The notes beneath the pieces were generated by a model that was not told where the DNA came from, searched no databases, and saw only the letters and a program-made list of their open reading frames with translations. A stretch of 64,000 bases of DNA from Cupriavidus sp. WGlv3 (GTDB taxonomy: Bacteria > Pseudomonadota > Gammaproteobacteria > Burkholderiales > Burkholderiaceae): assembly GCF_023952475.1 (NCBI RefSeq), contig NZ_JALHRX010000003.1, positions 62,001-126,000 on the forward strand. Reading direction: 5' to 3'. This document shows, in pieces, positions 1 to 8,829 of this stretch. Position 1 is the first letter of the stretch. Each line of letters opens with the position of its first letter. The position numbers were made by a program, and so were the translations under genes.

Positions 1-689
1 AGCATGGCGTCATAGCGTCGGGCGATGCGGTCATGCAGCGTCAGCCGGTCCGACGGCTCCAGCGCGATCACGCGGTAGCGCTGGTCGGCCGCGCCGGCAA
101 AGGTGCGGCCCTCGGCCTGGCGCGCCAGCAGCGCCGACATCGGCTGTCCGGACAGACGGTAAATCTCCAGCGCGCGCTGGATGCGCTGCGCGTCATTGGG
201 CGCGAGCCGCGCCGCGGTGACCGGGTCGACCTCGGCCAGCAGCGCATGCAGCGCCGGCCAGCCGCGTTCGGCGGCGAGCTGGTCGAGCTCGGCGCGCAGC
301 GCGGCATCGGCTTGCGGCAGGTCGTTGAGTCCCTGCGTCAGCGCCTTGTAATACAGCATGGTGCCGCCGACGATCAGCGGCACATGGCCGCGCGCGCGGA
401 TCTGCGCGATCAGCCGCTCGGCATCGGCGACGAACTGCGCGGCCGAGTAGCTGTCGGCGGGGTCGATGATGTCGATCAGGTGGTGCGGCGCCGCGGCCAG
501 TTCGTCGCGCGTGGGCTTGGCGGTGCCGATATCCATCTCGCGGTACACCAGCGCCGAGTCCAGGCTGATGATCTCCACCGGCGCGTCGGCCGCCAGCGCC
601 AGCGCGGCGGCGGTCTTGCCGGACGCGGTGGGACCGAGCAGGCAGACCACGGGCGGGTGCGAGGCGGAATCGTGGAGTACGGCGGACAT
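1..689 (-). CDS. miaA: tRNA dimethylallyltransferase MiaA (3' end cut by window edge)
   Basis: Transfers a dimethylallyl group to N6 of A37 in tRNAs that read codons starting with U. Translation from the ATG at 689 gives [19 protein letters not shown], then the P-loop GPTASGKT (about residues 19-26) and the family segment [17 protein letters not shown], followed by [17 protein letters not shown]. About 229 codons are present; family members have roughly 310-320, so the C-terminus lies outside the window. It starts 31 bp downstream of the mutL stop on the same strand, the mutL-miaA order seen in many proteobacteria, so co-transcription is likely. Confidence 0.95.
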   Translation of the reverse strand, partial: MSAVLHDSASHPPVVCLLGPTASGKTAAALALAADAPVEIISLDSALVYREMDIGTAKPTRDELAAAPHHLIDIIDPADSYSAAQFVADAERLIAQIRARGHVPLIVGGTMLYYKALTQGLNDLPQADAALRAELDQLAAERGWPALHALLAEVDPVTAARLAPNDAQRIQRALEIYRLSGQPMSALLARQAEGRTFAGAADQRYRVIALEPSDRLTLHDRIARRYDAM

Positions 690-720
690 CGAAAACCCTG
701 GATCGAAGATGCGAGCGCGC

Positions 721-2703
721 TTATTGCCCGCGCAGGAACAGCCGGTCGAGCTCGGTCACGGTCAGCTGCACCCAGGTGGGCCGGCCGTGGTTGCACTGGT
801 CGGCGCGCTCGGTCTGCTCCATCTGGCGCAGCAGTGCGTTCATTTCCTCGACCGTGAGCTTGCGGTTGGCGCGCACCGCGCTGTGGCAGGCCAGCGTGGC
901 GAGCAGCTCGTTGCGGCGCTCGGCCAGCACGCGCGAGCCGCCGTAGGCGTGCAGGTCGCGCAGCACGTCGCGCGCCAGCGCCTCGGCATCGGCCTGCTGC
1001 AGCAGCGCCGGCACCGCGCGCACCGCCAGCGTGGTCGGCGACACCGGGGCGATATCGAAGCCCAGCAGCGTCAGCGTCTCCTGGTGTTCTTCGGCCACGC
1101 CGATCTCGACCGGGCTGGCCGGCAGCGTCACCGGGATCAGCAGCGGCTGCACGGCCAGCTCGCGCGCGTCCAGTGCGTCCTTGATCTGCTCGTAGAGGAT
1201 GCGCTCGTGCGCCGCGTGCATGTCGACCAGCACCAGCCCGCGCGCATTCTGCGCCAGCACGTAGATGCCGTGCAGCTGGGCGATGGCATAGCCGAGCGGG
1301 TGTTCGTCAGGAGCGCCGGTCTCGTCGGGCGGCGACGCCGGCGGCAGCCGGTCCAGCAGGCCGGGCGGATCCCCGGCGCGCGCCGCCTCGACCCCGGCCA
1401 GCCATGCCGGCGGTTGCGCCGACGCGCCGGCCCAGCCGCCGGAGGGTGTTGCGGGCGCGCCGTAGGGGCGTGGCGCCGGCGCGGTCGCCTCGCGCACCAT
1501 GCCCAGGTAGGCCTGGCGCGGCTGGGCGATGCCCAGTTCGGTCTGCCGGGCCGCGGAATAGTTGATCCACTGGCCCGGACCGCCGGCGCCAGGCCGCGCT
1601 GCGGCCGCCGGGGTCGCGGTGCCCGGCGGCAGCGTGATCTCGCCGTCGGCATCGGTATGCAGGCTGTCGCCGTTGGCGCCGGCCTGGCGTGCCAGGCAGC
1701 GCTGCACCGCGTGGTAGACAAACTGGTGCACGGCGCGCGATTCGCGGAAGCGGACCTCGATCTTGGATGGGTGCACGTTGACGTCGACCATCTCCGGCGG
1801 CAGGTCCAGGCACAGCACGTACGACGGGAAGCGGTCGCCGTGCAGCACGTCCTGGTAGGCGCTGCGCACCGCATGGTTGAGCAGCTTGTCGCGCACGAAG
1901 CGGCCGTTGACAAAGAAGTACTGCTGGTCCGGCCGCCCGCGCGAGGCGGTGGGCAGTCCGGCAAAGCCGTACAGGCTCAGGGGGTCGGCGTGCTCGTCCA
2001 GCGCCAGCCGGGCGCGGGCGAAATCGTTGCCCAGTACCTGCGCCGTGCGGGTGGCGACGTCGCCGGCATTCCAGTGCTCCAGCGGCTTGCCGTTGTGGTG
2101 GACCGAGATGGTCACGTCCGGCCGGGCCAGCGCCACGCGCCGGACCATCTCCAGGCAGTGGCCCAGCTCGGTTTGTTCGGCCTTGAGGAACTTTCTGCGC
2201 GCCGGCGTGTTGAAGTAGAGGTGCTGCACGTCGACCGTGGTGCCGATGCCGCCGGAAGCGGGTTGCACCGCACCGGAATCGGCGCTGACCTGGGTGGCGT
2301 GGGCATCGGCCGCGGTGCGGCTGGTCAGCGACATCTGCGACACCGAGGCGATCGAGGCCAGCGCCTCGCCGCGGAAGCCGAGCGTCAGCACCGATTCGAG
2401 TTCGTCGAGCGAGGCGATCTTGCTGGTGGCGTGCCGCATCAGCGCCACCGGCAGCTCGACGGCGGGAATGCCGCAGCCGTTGTCAGTGATGACGATGCGC
2501 CGCACGCCGCCTTCCTCCAGCCGGATGCCGAGTTGCGTGGCGCCGGCATCGAGCGCGTTTTCCAGCAGTTCCTTGACCACGGACGCCGGCCGTTCGACCA
2601 CTTCGCCGGCGGCGATCTGGCTGATGAGCTGGTCCGGCAGCGGCCGGATCGGGCGCGGCTGCTGGGTGGTGCGCAAGGCAGTGCTGGAAGGGGAGGCTGG
2701 CAT
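721..2703 (-). CDS. mutL: DNA mismatch repair protein MutL
   Basis: Mismatch-repair matchmaker, 660 aa. The N-terminal GHKL ATPase shows NALDAGA, DNGCGI and [10 protein letters not shown]. After a Pro/Ala-rich linker comes the C-terminal dimerisation domain. There, around residue 492, is [12 protein letters not shown], which fits the DxHA(X)2E(X)4E metal-binding motif of nicking-type MutL proteins, followed by ACHSAVRAN and, near the C-terminus, CNHGRPT. E. coli MutL lacks this endonuclease motif and relies on MutH. The strand cut may therefore be made by MutL itself (inference). Upstream of miaA in a probable operon and divergent from the DedA gene. Confidence 0.97.
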   Translation of the reverse strand: MPASPSSTALRTTQQPRPIRPLPDQLISQIAAGEVVERPASVVKELLENALDAGATQLGIRLEEGGVRRIVITDNGCGIPAVELPVALMRHATSKIASLDELESVLTLGFRGEALASIASVSQMSLTSRTAADAHATQVSADSGAVQPASGGIGTTVDVQHLYFNTPARRKFLKAEQTELGHCLEMVRRVALARPDVTISVHHNGKPLEHWNAGDVATRTAQVLGNDFARARLALDEHADPLSLYGFAGLPTASRGRPDQQYFFVNGRFVRDKLLNHAVRSAYQDVLHGDRFPSYVLCLDLPPEMVDVNVHPSKIEVRFRESRAVHQFVYHAVQRCLARQAGANGDSLHTDADGEITLPPGTATPAAAARPGAGGPGQWINYSAARQTELGIAQPRQAYLGMVREATAPAPRPYGAPATPSGGWAGASAQPPAWLAGVEAARAGDPPGLLDRLPPASPPDETGAPDEHPLGYAIAQLHGIYVLAQNARGLVLVDMHAAHERILYEQIKDALDARELAVQPLLIPVTLPASPVEIGVAEEHQETLTLLGFDIAPVSPTTLAVRAVPALLQQADAEALARDVLRDLHAYGGSRVLAERRNELLATLACHSAVRANRKLTVEEMNALLRQMEQTERADQCNHGRPTWVQLTVTELDRLFLRGQ

Positions 2704-2856
2704 CCGGCGATTATACGTGGACGTTCCCCCACGCAGACGGGTTGCCGAGGTGGGGGAAAGGGGCGGCCGCTCTTGTATGATTCAGCCAATGGCGGCGTGG
2801 ATCGGACACCGGCGCCGCATGGAACGAAACCGTCAAATCACCACACGGGGAACGAC

Positions 2857-3522
2857 TTGGATCTCGCTTTGCAGCTCATCGACATGCTGGTGCATGTCGA
2901 CAAATACCTCGGCACGGTCATCGATCAGTACGGCCACTGGGTCTATGCCATCCTGTTTCTGATCGTTTTCGCCGAAACCGGGCTGGTGGTGCTGCCGTTC
3001 CTGCCGGGCGACTCGCTGCTGTTTATCGCCGGCGCCTTCTGCGCGACCGGCGCCATGAACGAATGGATGCTGATCGGCCTGCTGCTGGTGGCCGCCATTT
3101 CCGGCAATACCGTCAACTACATGGTGGGCAACTGGATCGGGCCCAAGGTATTCGACCACCAGTGGCGTTTCCTGGACCAGGATGCCCTGCGCCGCACCCA
3201 TGACTTCTATGAGCGGCACGGCGGCAAGACCCTGGTGATGGCGCGCTTCGTGCCGATCGTGCGTACCTTCGCGCCGTTCGTCGCCGGGGTGTCGCAGATG
3301 ACCTTCGCGCGCTTCCAGATGTTCAACGTGATCGGCGCCGTGGCATGGGTGGTCGGCCTGGTGTTTGCCGGCTACTTCTTCGGCAACCTGCCGTTCATCC
3401 GCCAGTACCTGAACCTGATCGTGCTGGCCGGCATCGGCGCGGCGGTGGTGCCGCTGGTGCTGGGCGGGCTGTGGAAGCTGGTGCGCGGCAACCGCCGCCG
3501 GCCCACGCGCGTCGAGCGTTGA
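2857..3522 (+). CDS. DedA family membrane protein
   Basis: Integral inner-membrane protein of the DedA/SNARE-associated family (221 aa), whose members act as lipid flippases or transporters supporting envelope homeostasis. The family segments ETGLVVLPFLPGDSLLF (about residues 43-59) and MARFVPIVRTFAPFVAG with its conserved Arg residues are visible, with several hydrophobic helices and a basic C-terminus. I chose TTG at 2857 because a purine-rich GGGGAA site lies a few bases upstream and the protein then starts at the family's usual point, LDLALQLIDML. The same frame stays open far upstream antisense to mutL, but that part is not coding. Lipid substrate unknown. Confidence 0.88.
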   Translation: MDLALQLIDMLVHVDKYLGTVIDQYGHWVYAILFLIVFAETGLVVLPFLPGDSLLFIAGAFCATGAMNEWMLIGLLLVAAISGNTVNYMVGNWIGPKVFDHQWRFLDQDALRRTHDFYERHGGKTLVMARFVPIVRTFAPFVAGVSQMTFARFQMFNVIGAVAWVVGLVFAGYFFGNLPFIRQYLNLIVLAGIGAAVVPLVLGGLWKLVRGNRRRPTRVER

Positions 3523-3542
3523 GCCGCCTGAATTGAGCCGCC

Positions 3543-4391
3543 TCAGCTGAGGCTGCGGCTCATCATCCGCAGCGCGGGCATGCGCTCGCGAATCTGGCCG
3601 ATATCGGCGGCGTCGGGGCGGGCCTGGACATAGGCTTCCAGGTCGGCCAGCGCGGGGCGGAAGCACTCCAGGTTGGCATAGGCCAGGCCCCGGTCGCGCA
3701 CTTCCTCGATCGAACCCGGCAGCAGGATCACCAGCCGGTTCTGCACCGCCAGCAGCCGCTGCCAGCGCGATTCCTGCAGATAGATCGCCTTCAGGTTGCG
3801 CAGCATGCGCGCGATGATCTCGCGGTGGCTGGCCGCGCGCAGGAACAGGCCCAGCGGCACCTGGCTGGCATCGCTGATGCCCTCGCGCTCCAGGTACGGG
3901 TCCAGCATTTCCTGCAACTGTTCCTTCGACAGGGTCTCGCCGGTGAGCGGGTCCAGTATCACTTCGCCGGCGGGGATCGTCATGCGCAGCAGGAAATGGT
4001 TGGGAAACGACACCCCCTTGAGCGGCAGGCCGATCTGCTGGCCCAGTTCCATATGCAGCACCGCGAGCGAGATCGGGATGCCGCGGCGCTGGCGCAGCAC
4101 CACGTTCAGGTAGGAGTTGTCGGGGTCGTAGTAGTCGTTCGCGTTGGCGCCGAAGCCGAGATCGCGATAGAAGAAATGGTTCAGCAGCCGCAGCCGCTGG
4201 ATCGCTGGGGTACCTTCGGCAATCCGGCGCTTCAGCCGCAGCGCCAGCACGTCCAGCGCCGCCAGCTCGCCCTGCAGGTCCAGGTCGGGATAGGCGTCCT
4301 GCGCGATGGAGAGCGCGGTTTCGGTCAGCGGGATGCCGTTTTCGTCGGCCACGAGGCTGGCGAAATAATCCAGGACTTTGGTGGATGTCAT
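3543..4391 (-). CDS. SirB1 family protein (transglutaminase-like plus TPR)
   Basis: 282 aa. The N-terminal half carries the SirB1/transglutaminase-like core, seen in LNHFFYRDLGFGANANDYY, then DNSYLNVVLRQRRGIPISLA and GVSFPNHFLLRM. The C-terminal 70 residues resemble a tetratricopeptide tail (CFRPALADLEAYVQARPDAAD). Biochemical function is unsettled in the family; proteins of this type are often encoded near housekeeping genes. It follows murJ on the same strand after about 90 bp and converges on the DedA gene with a gap of only 20 bp. The ATG at 4391 is preceded by GGGAAA. Confidence 0.8.
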   Translation of the reverse strand: MTSTKVLDYFASLVADENGIPLTETALSIAQDAYPDLDLQGELAALDVLALRLKRRIAEGTPAIQRLRLLNHFFYRDLGFGANANDYYDPDNSYLNVVLRQRRGIPISLAVLHMELGQQIGLPLKGVSFPNHFLLRMTIPAGEVILDPLTGETLSKEQLQEMLDPYLEREGISDASQVPLGLFLRAASHREIIARMLRNLKAIYLQESRWQRLLAVQNRLVILLPGSIEEVRDRGLAYANLECFRPALADLEAYVQARPDAADIGQIRERMPALRMMSRSLS

Positions 4392-4482
4392 GTCGGTTTC
4401 CCGGTGCAGCCGCCGGCACCGCGCGCAGCGTGGGTCACCAATGCCAGGCGCTCAGCCGGCAATGGCAGTTGCCGCTGACCCA

Positions 4483-6033
4483 TCAGCCGGCCCGGCGCCT
4501 GAAGGCAGAGTAGCGCAGTCCCATGAGCCACAGTGTACCGAAGTAGACCACCGCTGCAAGTACCAGGCACGAAGCCAGCAGCGCGATGCGCAGCAGCGGC
4601 GTCGCGCCCAGGCCGATCCAGTCGAAGTTGCGCGCGAACCAGAGCAGCATGCCGGACAGCAGCAGCACCGACGCGCTCAGCTGCGCCAGGAACAGCCACC
4701 AGCCCGGTGCCGGGCGGTACAGGCCGCGCCGGCGCAGGCCGAAGAACAGCAGCAGCGCGTTGAGCGTGGCCCCGGCGCTGATCGACAGCGCCAGCCCGGC
4801 ATGACCGATCCACGGCACGAACGCCACGTTGCAGGCCTGCGTGATCACCAGCACCAGCAGCGCGATCTTGACCGGCGTGCGGATGTCCTGGCGCGCGTAG
4901 AAGCCCGGCGCGAGGATCTTGATCGAAATCAGCCCCATCAGGCCGACGCCATACGAGACCAGCGCCTGGCGCGTCATCTCGACTGCATGGGCGTCGAACT
5001 TGCCATAGTTGAACAGCACCGCGGTCAGTGGCGCGCCGAACACGAACAGCCCGACCGCGCACGGCACGGCGAGCAGGAAGGTCAGGCGCAGGCCCCAGTC
5101 GAGCAGGCTCGAGTACTCGGCATGGTCGCCCGAGGCGTTGGCCCTGGACAGGCTCGGCAGCAGGATCGTCCCCAGTGCGACGCCCAGCAGCGCGGTCGGG
5201 AATTCCATCAGCCGGTCGGCATAGGTCAGGTACGAAACACTGCCGGCCGCCAGCCGCGAGGCGATATTGGTATTGATGATCTGGCTGATCTGCGCCACCG
5301 ACACCGCCAGCAGCGCCGGACCCATCTGGCGCAGGATGCGGCGCACGCCCGGGTCCGACCAGGCCGCGCGCAGGTTGAAGCGGATGCGCGGCATCACCCC
5401 CAGGCGCCGCAGCGCCGGCACCTGGATCGCCAGCTGCAGCACGCCGCCGACCAGCACGCCCCAGGCCTGCGCATAGATCGGCTGCTCCATATGGGGGCCG
5501 ACGAACAGCGCCGCCACGATCAGGCACAGGTTGAGCAGTACCGGCGTAAAGGCCGGCACCGCGAACTTGCGCCAGGTATTGAGGATGCCCGAGGCCAGCG
5601 CCACCAGCGAGATCAGCCCGATATACGGGAACATCACCCGCGTCATGAACACGGCCGCGGTATAGGTATCGGCCTGCCCGCGAAAACCCGTGGCGACCAC
5701 CGTCATCACCAGCGGCGCGCCGATCACGCCGAGCAGCGACACGGCCATCAGCACCCAGGTCATCACGGTGGCCACCGCGTCGATCAGGGCCTTGGTCGGG
5801 GCATCGCCGCGCTTGGTGTGGTATTCACCCAGGATCGGCACGAAGGCTTGCGAGAACGCGCCTTCGCCGAAAATGCGGCGCAGCAGGTTGGGAATACGGA
5901 AGGCCACGTTGAACGCGTCGGTCATGTCCGACGCGCCGAAGGCGCGGGCGATCAGGATCTCGCGCACCAGGCCGGTGATGCGCGAGAGCATCGTCAGGCT
6001 GCTGATGGTGGCGAGCGCTTTGAGCAGGTTCAA
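4483..6033 (-). CDS. murJ: lipid II flippase MurJ (MviN)
   Basis: Flips the peptidoglycan precursor lipid II across the inner membrane. The protein is a long run of hydrophobic helices (about 14 expected), opening with MNLLKALATISSLTMLSR and ITGLVREILIARAFGASD, the classical MviN/MurJ start, with DAFNVAFRIPNLLRRIFGEG following. From the TTG at 6033 the protein is 516 aa, the usual family length. The frame is open further upstream (to 6138), but that part is basic, not conserved-looking and lies over the promoter-like region. No good Shine-Dalgarno is visible before the TTG, so the exact start is moderately certain. Confidence 0.93.
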   Translation of the reverse strand: MNLLKALATISSLTMLSRITGLVREILIARAFGASDMTDAFNVAFRIPNLLRRIFGEGAFSQAFVPILGEYHTKRGDAPTKALIDAVATVMTWVLMAVSLLGVIGAPLVMTVVATGFRGQADTYTAAVFMTRVMFPYIGLISLVALASGILNTWRKFAVPAFTPVLLNLCLIVAALFVGPHMEQPIYAQAWGVLVGGVLQLAIQVPALRRLGVMPRIRFNLRAAWSDPGVRRILRQMGPALLAVSVAQISQIINTNIASRLAAGSVSYLTYADRLMEFPTALLGVALGTILLPSLSRANASGDHAEYSSLLDWGLRLTFLLAVPCAVGLFVFGAPLTAVLFNYGKFDAHAVEMTRQALVSYGVGLMGLISIKILAPGFYARQDIRTPVKIALLVLVITQACNVAFVPWIGHAGLALSISAGATLNALLLFFGLRRRGLYRPAPGWWLFLAQLSASVLLLSGMLLWFARNFDWIGLGATPLLRIALLASCLVLAAVVYFGTLWLMGLRYSAFRRRAG

Positions 6034-6353
6034 GATGCGGACGGGTGCGGGAACGGTGGGCCGGTGCTGTCGGCACCGCGACTTCTTTGAGACGCGGTCC
6101 GGGCAGTAAAGTTGCCGGCGCGCCACGTGGCCCGGCACAATGTGGCGCTTATTATACGGACCACGCCCCGATGCCCGGCCTGCGCCGGCAAAGTCCCAGC
6201 GGTCTTGTCACATGCGCCGGCATCTGTGTATAATTGCCGATTCACAAGGACAGTTGCGTTCCGGATTCGTGTGTCAGTGCATCCCGGGTCGCTCGATATG
6301 ACTTAATTGTTGTGTCCCCCGCGGCACGCATCTGAATTCAGGATATTTTTTAC
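6034..6353. other. murJ-rpsT divergent intergenic region
   Basis: Divergent control region between murJ (minus) and rpsT (plus). It holds the rpsT promoter (see 6205-6234), a TATAAT on the minus strand at 6156-6151 that could serve murJ although no good -35 accompanies it, and a roughly 110-nt rpsT leader. No small gene is evident. Confidence 0.5.
6205..6234 (+). promoter_or_regulatory. sigma-70 promoter of rpsT
   Basis: TTGTCA (6205-6210), 18-nt spacer, TATAAT (6229-6234). A perfect -10 with a good -35, placing the start near 6241 and giving a leader of about 110 nt before the rpsT ATG. Confidence 0.7.
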
Positions 6354-6620
6354 ATGGCAAATTCCGCACAAGCCCGCAAGCGCGCCCGCCAGGCCGTTGC
6401 CCAGAACGCTCACAACTCCAGCCTGCGTTCGCGTCTGCGCACCGCCGTCAAGGCCGTCCGCAAGGCCATCGACGCCGGCGACAAGGCCGCTGCCGCCGAG
6501 GTCTTCAAGAACTCGCAAACCGTGATCGACAGCATCGCCGACAAGAAGATCGTGCACAAGAACAAGGCTGCACGCCACAAGTCGCGCCTGTCGGCCGCCA
6601 TCAAGGCCATGGCTGCCTGA
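6354..6620 (+). CDS. rpsT: 30S ribosomal protein S20
   Basis: Primary 16S rRNA-binding protein of the small subunit, 88 aa, very basic and alanine-rich. It begins [18 protein letters not shown], the universal S20 start, and contains the typical [13 protein letters not shown] and [19 protein letters not shown] segments. Monocistronic: its own strong promoter upstream and a strong terminator at 6682-6711. The long leader would allow the translational autoregulation known for S20 in E. coli, but I see no specific element that proves it here. Confidence 0.98.
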   Translation: MANSAQARKRARQAVAQNAHNSSLRSRLRTAVKAVRKAIDAGDKAAAAEVFKNSQTVIDSIADKKIVHKNKAARHKSRLSAAIKAMAA

Positions 6621-6681
6621 TAGCTGCCCGGGCCGCTTGAGCGGCCCAGCAGAGGCGGGTGCCCCCGGGCATGCCGCCAAT

Positions 6682-6711
6682 AAAAAAGCTCGTCATCCGA
6701 CGAGCTTTTTT
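6682..6711. terminator. bidirectional intrinsic terminator (rpsT / DUF3579)
   Basis: Stem AAGCTCGTC / GACGAGCTT with loop ATCC, flanked by A-run on the left and T-run on the right, so it works for rpsT on the plus strand and for the DUF3579 gene on the minus strand. Confidence 0.9.
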
Positions 6712-6736
6712 GCTTTCCGGCGCCGCGCCGGCGCGC

Positions 6737-7036
6737 TTATTCGAGCGAGCAGGCTTCCACCAGCTGGAGGTTGTTGTCGCGGGCGAAGTTCAGCACAAAG
6801 TCCAGCGCCTTGGGCTCGATGTCACGCAGGCGCACGTCCACCACCACGCATTTGACGTTGCCGGCAAAGATCGGCCGCACGTACGGCGAGTAGGTCAGGC
6901 GCGGGTCGCCGCTGTCGCCTTCGGGGCGGAACTGCGCCATCACGCCGCACAGTCGTTCAGCCCAGTCGCTCGGGCGGAAGGTCTTGCCTTCCTTGGTAAT
7001 GCCTTGGATAAAGTATTCGCGAACGTTGGGGTTCAT
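6737..7036 (-). CDS. DUF3579 domain protein
   Basis: Small conserved betaproteobacterial protein of unknown function. The recognisable domain starts MNPNVREYFIQGITKEGK and continues TFRPSDWAERLCGVMAQF, ending LQLVEACSLE; from the ATG at 7036 it is 99 aa. The frame remains open to 7174, but the added residues are low-complexity Ser/Pro/Gly and probably 5' leader, so I prefer 7036; no clear ribosome site settles it. In relatives this gene sits beside arginine genes, and here argF lies divergently upstream. Shares the bidirectional terminator with rpsT. Confidence 0.8.
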   Translation of the reverse strand: MNPNVREYFIQGITKEGKTFRPSDWAERLCGVMAQFRPEGDSGDPRLTYSPYVRPIFAGNVKCVVVDVRLRDIEPKALDFVLNFARDNNLQLVEACSLE

Positions 7037-7240
7037 GAGGCTGGACACTGCGGGTGAGGCGGATGACTCGACGGTAAGCCCGCTGGACGGGGCGCCCGTT
7101 TGACGCGGCCGGGACGCGATTGGTTCGCGCTGGTTCCAGCCGGAAGGCGGGGCGTCGGTGTCCTGCAGGGGCACTTTTGATGCCGGCGGCGGGCACTGGC
7201 ATGGGTATGCCGGGCCCCGCGTGAATCAGCCAGTATTATA

Positions 7241-7252
7241 TCTTATATAAGA
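7241..7252. promoter_or_regulatory. palindrome TCTTATATAAGA (copy 1)
   Basis: A perfect 12-bp palindrome in the divergent DUF3579/argF region. The identical core occurs upstream of icd at 12226-12237. Its AT-rich symmetric form in GC-rich DNA suggests a protein-binding operator, for example of a dimeric GntR-like regulator. The regulator is unknown to me. Confidence 0.5.
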
Positions 7253-7319
7253 GTTGCGCATAAGGGCGAAATCCTGTCAGGAAGCTGTCAGCGCAACCGT
7301 GCGGCAGGCTGCGACCGGG

Positions 7320-7349
7320 TTGATCCGGGCTCGCCAAAGCAGAAATAAT
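7320..7349 (+). promoter_or_regulatory. candidate promoter for the argF leader
   Basis: TTGATC (7320-7325), 18-nt spacer, AATAAT (7344-7349). Alternative -10: TATGAT at 7354-7359, without a good -35. The transcript would begin about 20-25 nt before the leader-peptide ATG at 7379. Weak matches, so tentative. Confidence 0.35.
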
Positions 7350-7378
7350 CCCTTATGATCCTTGCAGTTAAATTGCGT

Positions 7379-7420
7379 ATGCGACGCGAAAGGCGGCTCC
7401 GCGACGCGCTTCGATCATGA
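7379..7420 (+). CDS. putative Arg-rich leader peptide of argF
   Basis: A 13-codon reading frame, MRRERRLRDALRS then TGA, with six arginines (codons CGA CGC AGG CGG CGC CGA). It lies 58 bp before argF, an arginine-biosynthesis gene, and its codons 5-7 (7390-7399) form the left arm of the hairpin described at 7390-7478. This is the layout of a ribosome-mediated attenuator: a ribosome waiting for Arg-tRNA would cover the left arm and stop the hairpin forming. No Shine-Dalgarno is visible. Seen: the frame, codons and pairing. Inferred: translation and regulation. Confidence 0.5.
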   Translation: MRRERRLRDALRS

Positions 7421-7478
7421 ACAGTTTGCAAAAGCAGTTCGTGACGGCGTGTCCCCACCGAGCCGCCTTCTTTGTTTT
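7390..7478 (+). terminator. putative attenuator hairpin before argF
   Basis: AAGGCGGCTC (7390-7399) pairs perfectly with GAGCCGCCTT (7460-7469), followed by the T-rich CTTTGTTTT that runs directly into the argF ATG at 7479. The 60-nt loop is itself closed by TCATGAAC (7415-7422) pairing with GTTCGTGA (7437-7444) with one G-U, so the structure is compact. It could end transcription, or block initiation, because argF has no visible ribosome site in this stretch. Confidence 0.5.
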
Positions 7479-8402
7479 ATGAGCTCAACCCCGATCAAGC
7501 ATTACCTCCAGTTCAGCGACTTCACTCCCGACGAGTACGAGTACCTGCTGGACCGCGCGCGGATCCTGAAGGCCAAGTTCAAGAACTACGAAACCTGGCA
7601 CCCGCTGCATGACCGCACGCTGGCCATGATCTTCGAAAAGAATTCCACGCGTACGCGCCTGTCGTTCGAAGCCGGCATCCACCAATTGGGCGGCCACGCG
7701 GTGTTCCTGAACACGCGCGACTCGCAGCTCGGCCGCGGCGAGCCGATCGAGGATGCGGCGCAGGTGATCTCGCGCATGGTCGACATCATCATGATTCGCA
7801 CCTTCGGCCAGGACATCATCGATCGCTTCGCCGCGCATTCGCGCGTGCCGGTGATCAACGGCCTCACCAACGAATACCACCCGTGCCAGGTGCTGGCCGA
7901 CGTCTTCACCTATATCGAGCAGCGCGGCAGCATTCGCGGCAAGACGGTGGCGTGGATCGGCGACGCCAACAACATGGCGTACACCTGGATCCAGGCCGCC
8001 GAGCGCCTGGGCTTCACCTTCCATTTCTCGGCGCCCCCTGGCTATCAGCTGGACCCGGCCATGGTGCCGGCTTCCGCCTCCGGGCTGGTCAAGGTCTTCG
8101 ACGACCCGCTCGCGGCCTGCCAGGGCGCCAGCCTGGTCACCACCGACGTGTGGACCAGCATGGGCTTCGAGGCCGAGAACGACGCCCGCAAGCGCGCCTT
8201 CAAGGACTGGATGGTCACCACCGCGATGATGGACCGCGCCGAGCCCGATGCGCTCTTCATGCATTGCCTGCCGGCGCACCGCGGCGAGGAAGTCGAGGCC
8301 GCCGTGATCGACGGGCCCAAGAGCGTGGTCTGGGACGAGGCGGAGAACCGCCTGCACGTGCAGAAGGCGCTGATGGAATACCTGCTCTGCGGCCGCTACT
8401 GA
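7479..8402 (+). CDS. argF: ornithine carbamoyltransferase
   Basis: Makes citrulline from ornithine and carbamoyl phosphate in arginine biosynthesis; cytosolic trimer. 307 aa from the ATG at 7479. Visible family motifs: carbamoyl-phosphate site [11 protein letters not shown] (about residues 51-61), HQLGG and [13 protein letters not shown], and the ornithine/active-site loop [13 protein letters not shown] with the catalytic Cys. The frame is open upstream to 7362, but the conserved start is [12 protein letters not shown]. No Shine-Dalgarno precedes it; instead a T-run of a putative attenuator abuts the ATG. A terminator follows at 8424, and argG is not adjacent here. Confidence 0.97.
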   Translation: MSSTPIKHYLQFSDFTPDEYEYLLDRARILKAKFKNYETWHPLHDRTLAMIFEKNSTRTRLSFEAGIHQLGGHAVFLNTRDSQLGRGEPIEDAAQVISRMVDIIMIRTFGQDIIDRFAAHSRVPVINGLTNEYHPCQVLADVFTYIEQRGSIRGKTVAWIGDANNMAYTWIQAAERLGFTFHFSAPPGYQLDPAMVPASASGLVKVFDDPLAACQGASLVTTDVWTSMGFEAENDARKRAFKDWMVTTAMMDRAEPDALFMHCLPAHRGEEVEAAVIDGPKSVVWDEAENRLHVQKALMEYLLCGRY

Positions 8403-8423
8403 GCGCGCGCGGGGTGAACAGGA

Positions 8424-8449
8424 GAGGGGCCGTTGCGGCCCCTCTTTTT
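8424..8449 (+). terminator. argF terminator
   Basis: GAGGGGCCG, loop TTG, CGGCCCCTC, then TTTTT. Strong intrinsic terminator between argF and ppnP. Confidence 0.9.
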
Positions 8450-8475
8450 ACGTCTTTCGCAAGACACCCAAGGAG

Positions 8476-8793
8476 ATGGAAGTGAGCCAGTTCGACAACG
8501 TATCGGTCGTCAAGAAAGCCAATCTGTATTTCGACGGCAAGTGCGTGAGCCACACCGTGCTGTTTCCGGACGGCACTCGCAAGACGCTGGGCGTGATTTT
8601 TCCGGCATCGCTGACCTTCAACACCGGCGCGCCCGAAATCATGGAAATCAACGCTGGCAGCTGCCGCGTGCGCCTGGCCGGTTCGGAAGACTGGCAGACC
8701 TACGGCGCCGGCCAGCAGTTCAACGTGCCGGGCAACAGCAGCTTCGACATCGAGGTGCAGGAAACGCTGGACTACGTCTGCCACTTCGCGTGA
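8476..8793 (+). CDS. ppnP: pyrimidine/purine nucleoside phosphorylase PpnP (DUF1255)
   Basis: Small cupin-fold enzyme that phosphorolyses a broad range of nucleosides to base and ribose 1-phosphate (activity known from the family). 105 aa, with family segments [39 protein letters not shown] and [22 protein letters not shown] abuts the ATG at 8476 with no spacing and would suit the in-frame GTG at 8482 better, so the true protein may be 103 aa. Follows the argF terminator and converges on murB. Confidence 0.88.
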   Translation: MEVSQFDNVSVVKKANLYFDGKCVSHTVLFPDGTRKTLGVIFPASLTFNTGAPEIMEINAGSCRVRLAGSEDWQTYGAGQQFNVPGNSSFDIEVQETLDYVCHFA

Positions 8794-8829
8794 CAGCCTC
8801 GGCGGGCCGGCGCGGCTGGCCCGTCAGCT

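Noticed and set aside
466..2856. Very long plus-strand frame running antisense to mutL into the DedA gene
   Set aside because: High GC keeps the frame open; the composition is Arg/Gln-rich with no family likeness, while mutL on the other strand is unmistakable. Only 2857-3522 is coding.
7362..7478. Longer N-terminus for argF beginning at 7362
   Set aside because: The extra residues are not family-like, and the region carries the leader peptide and hairpin in another frame.
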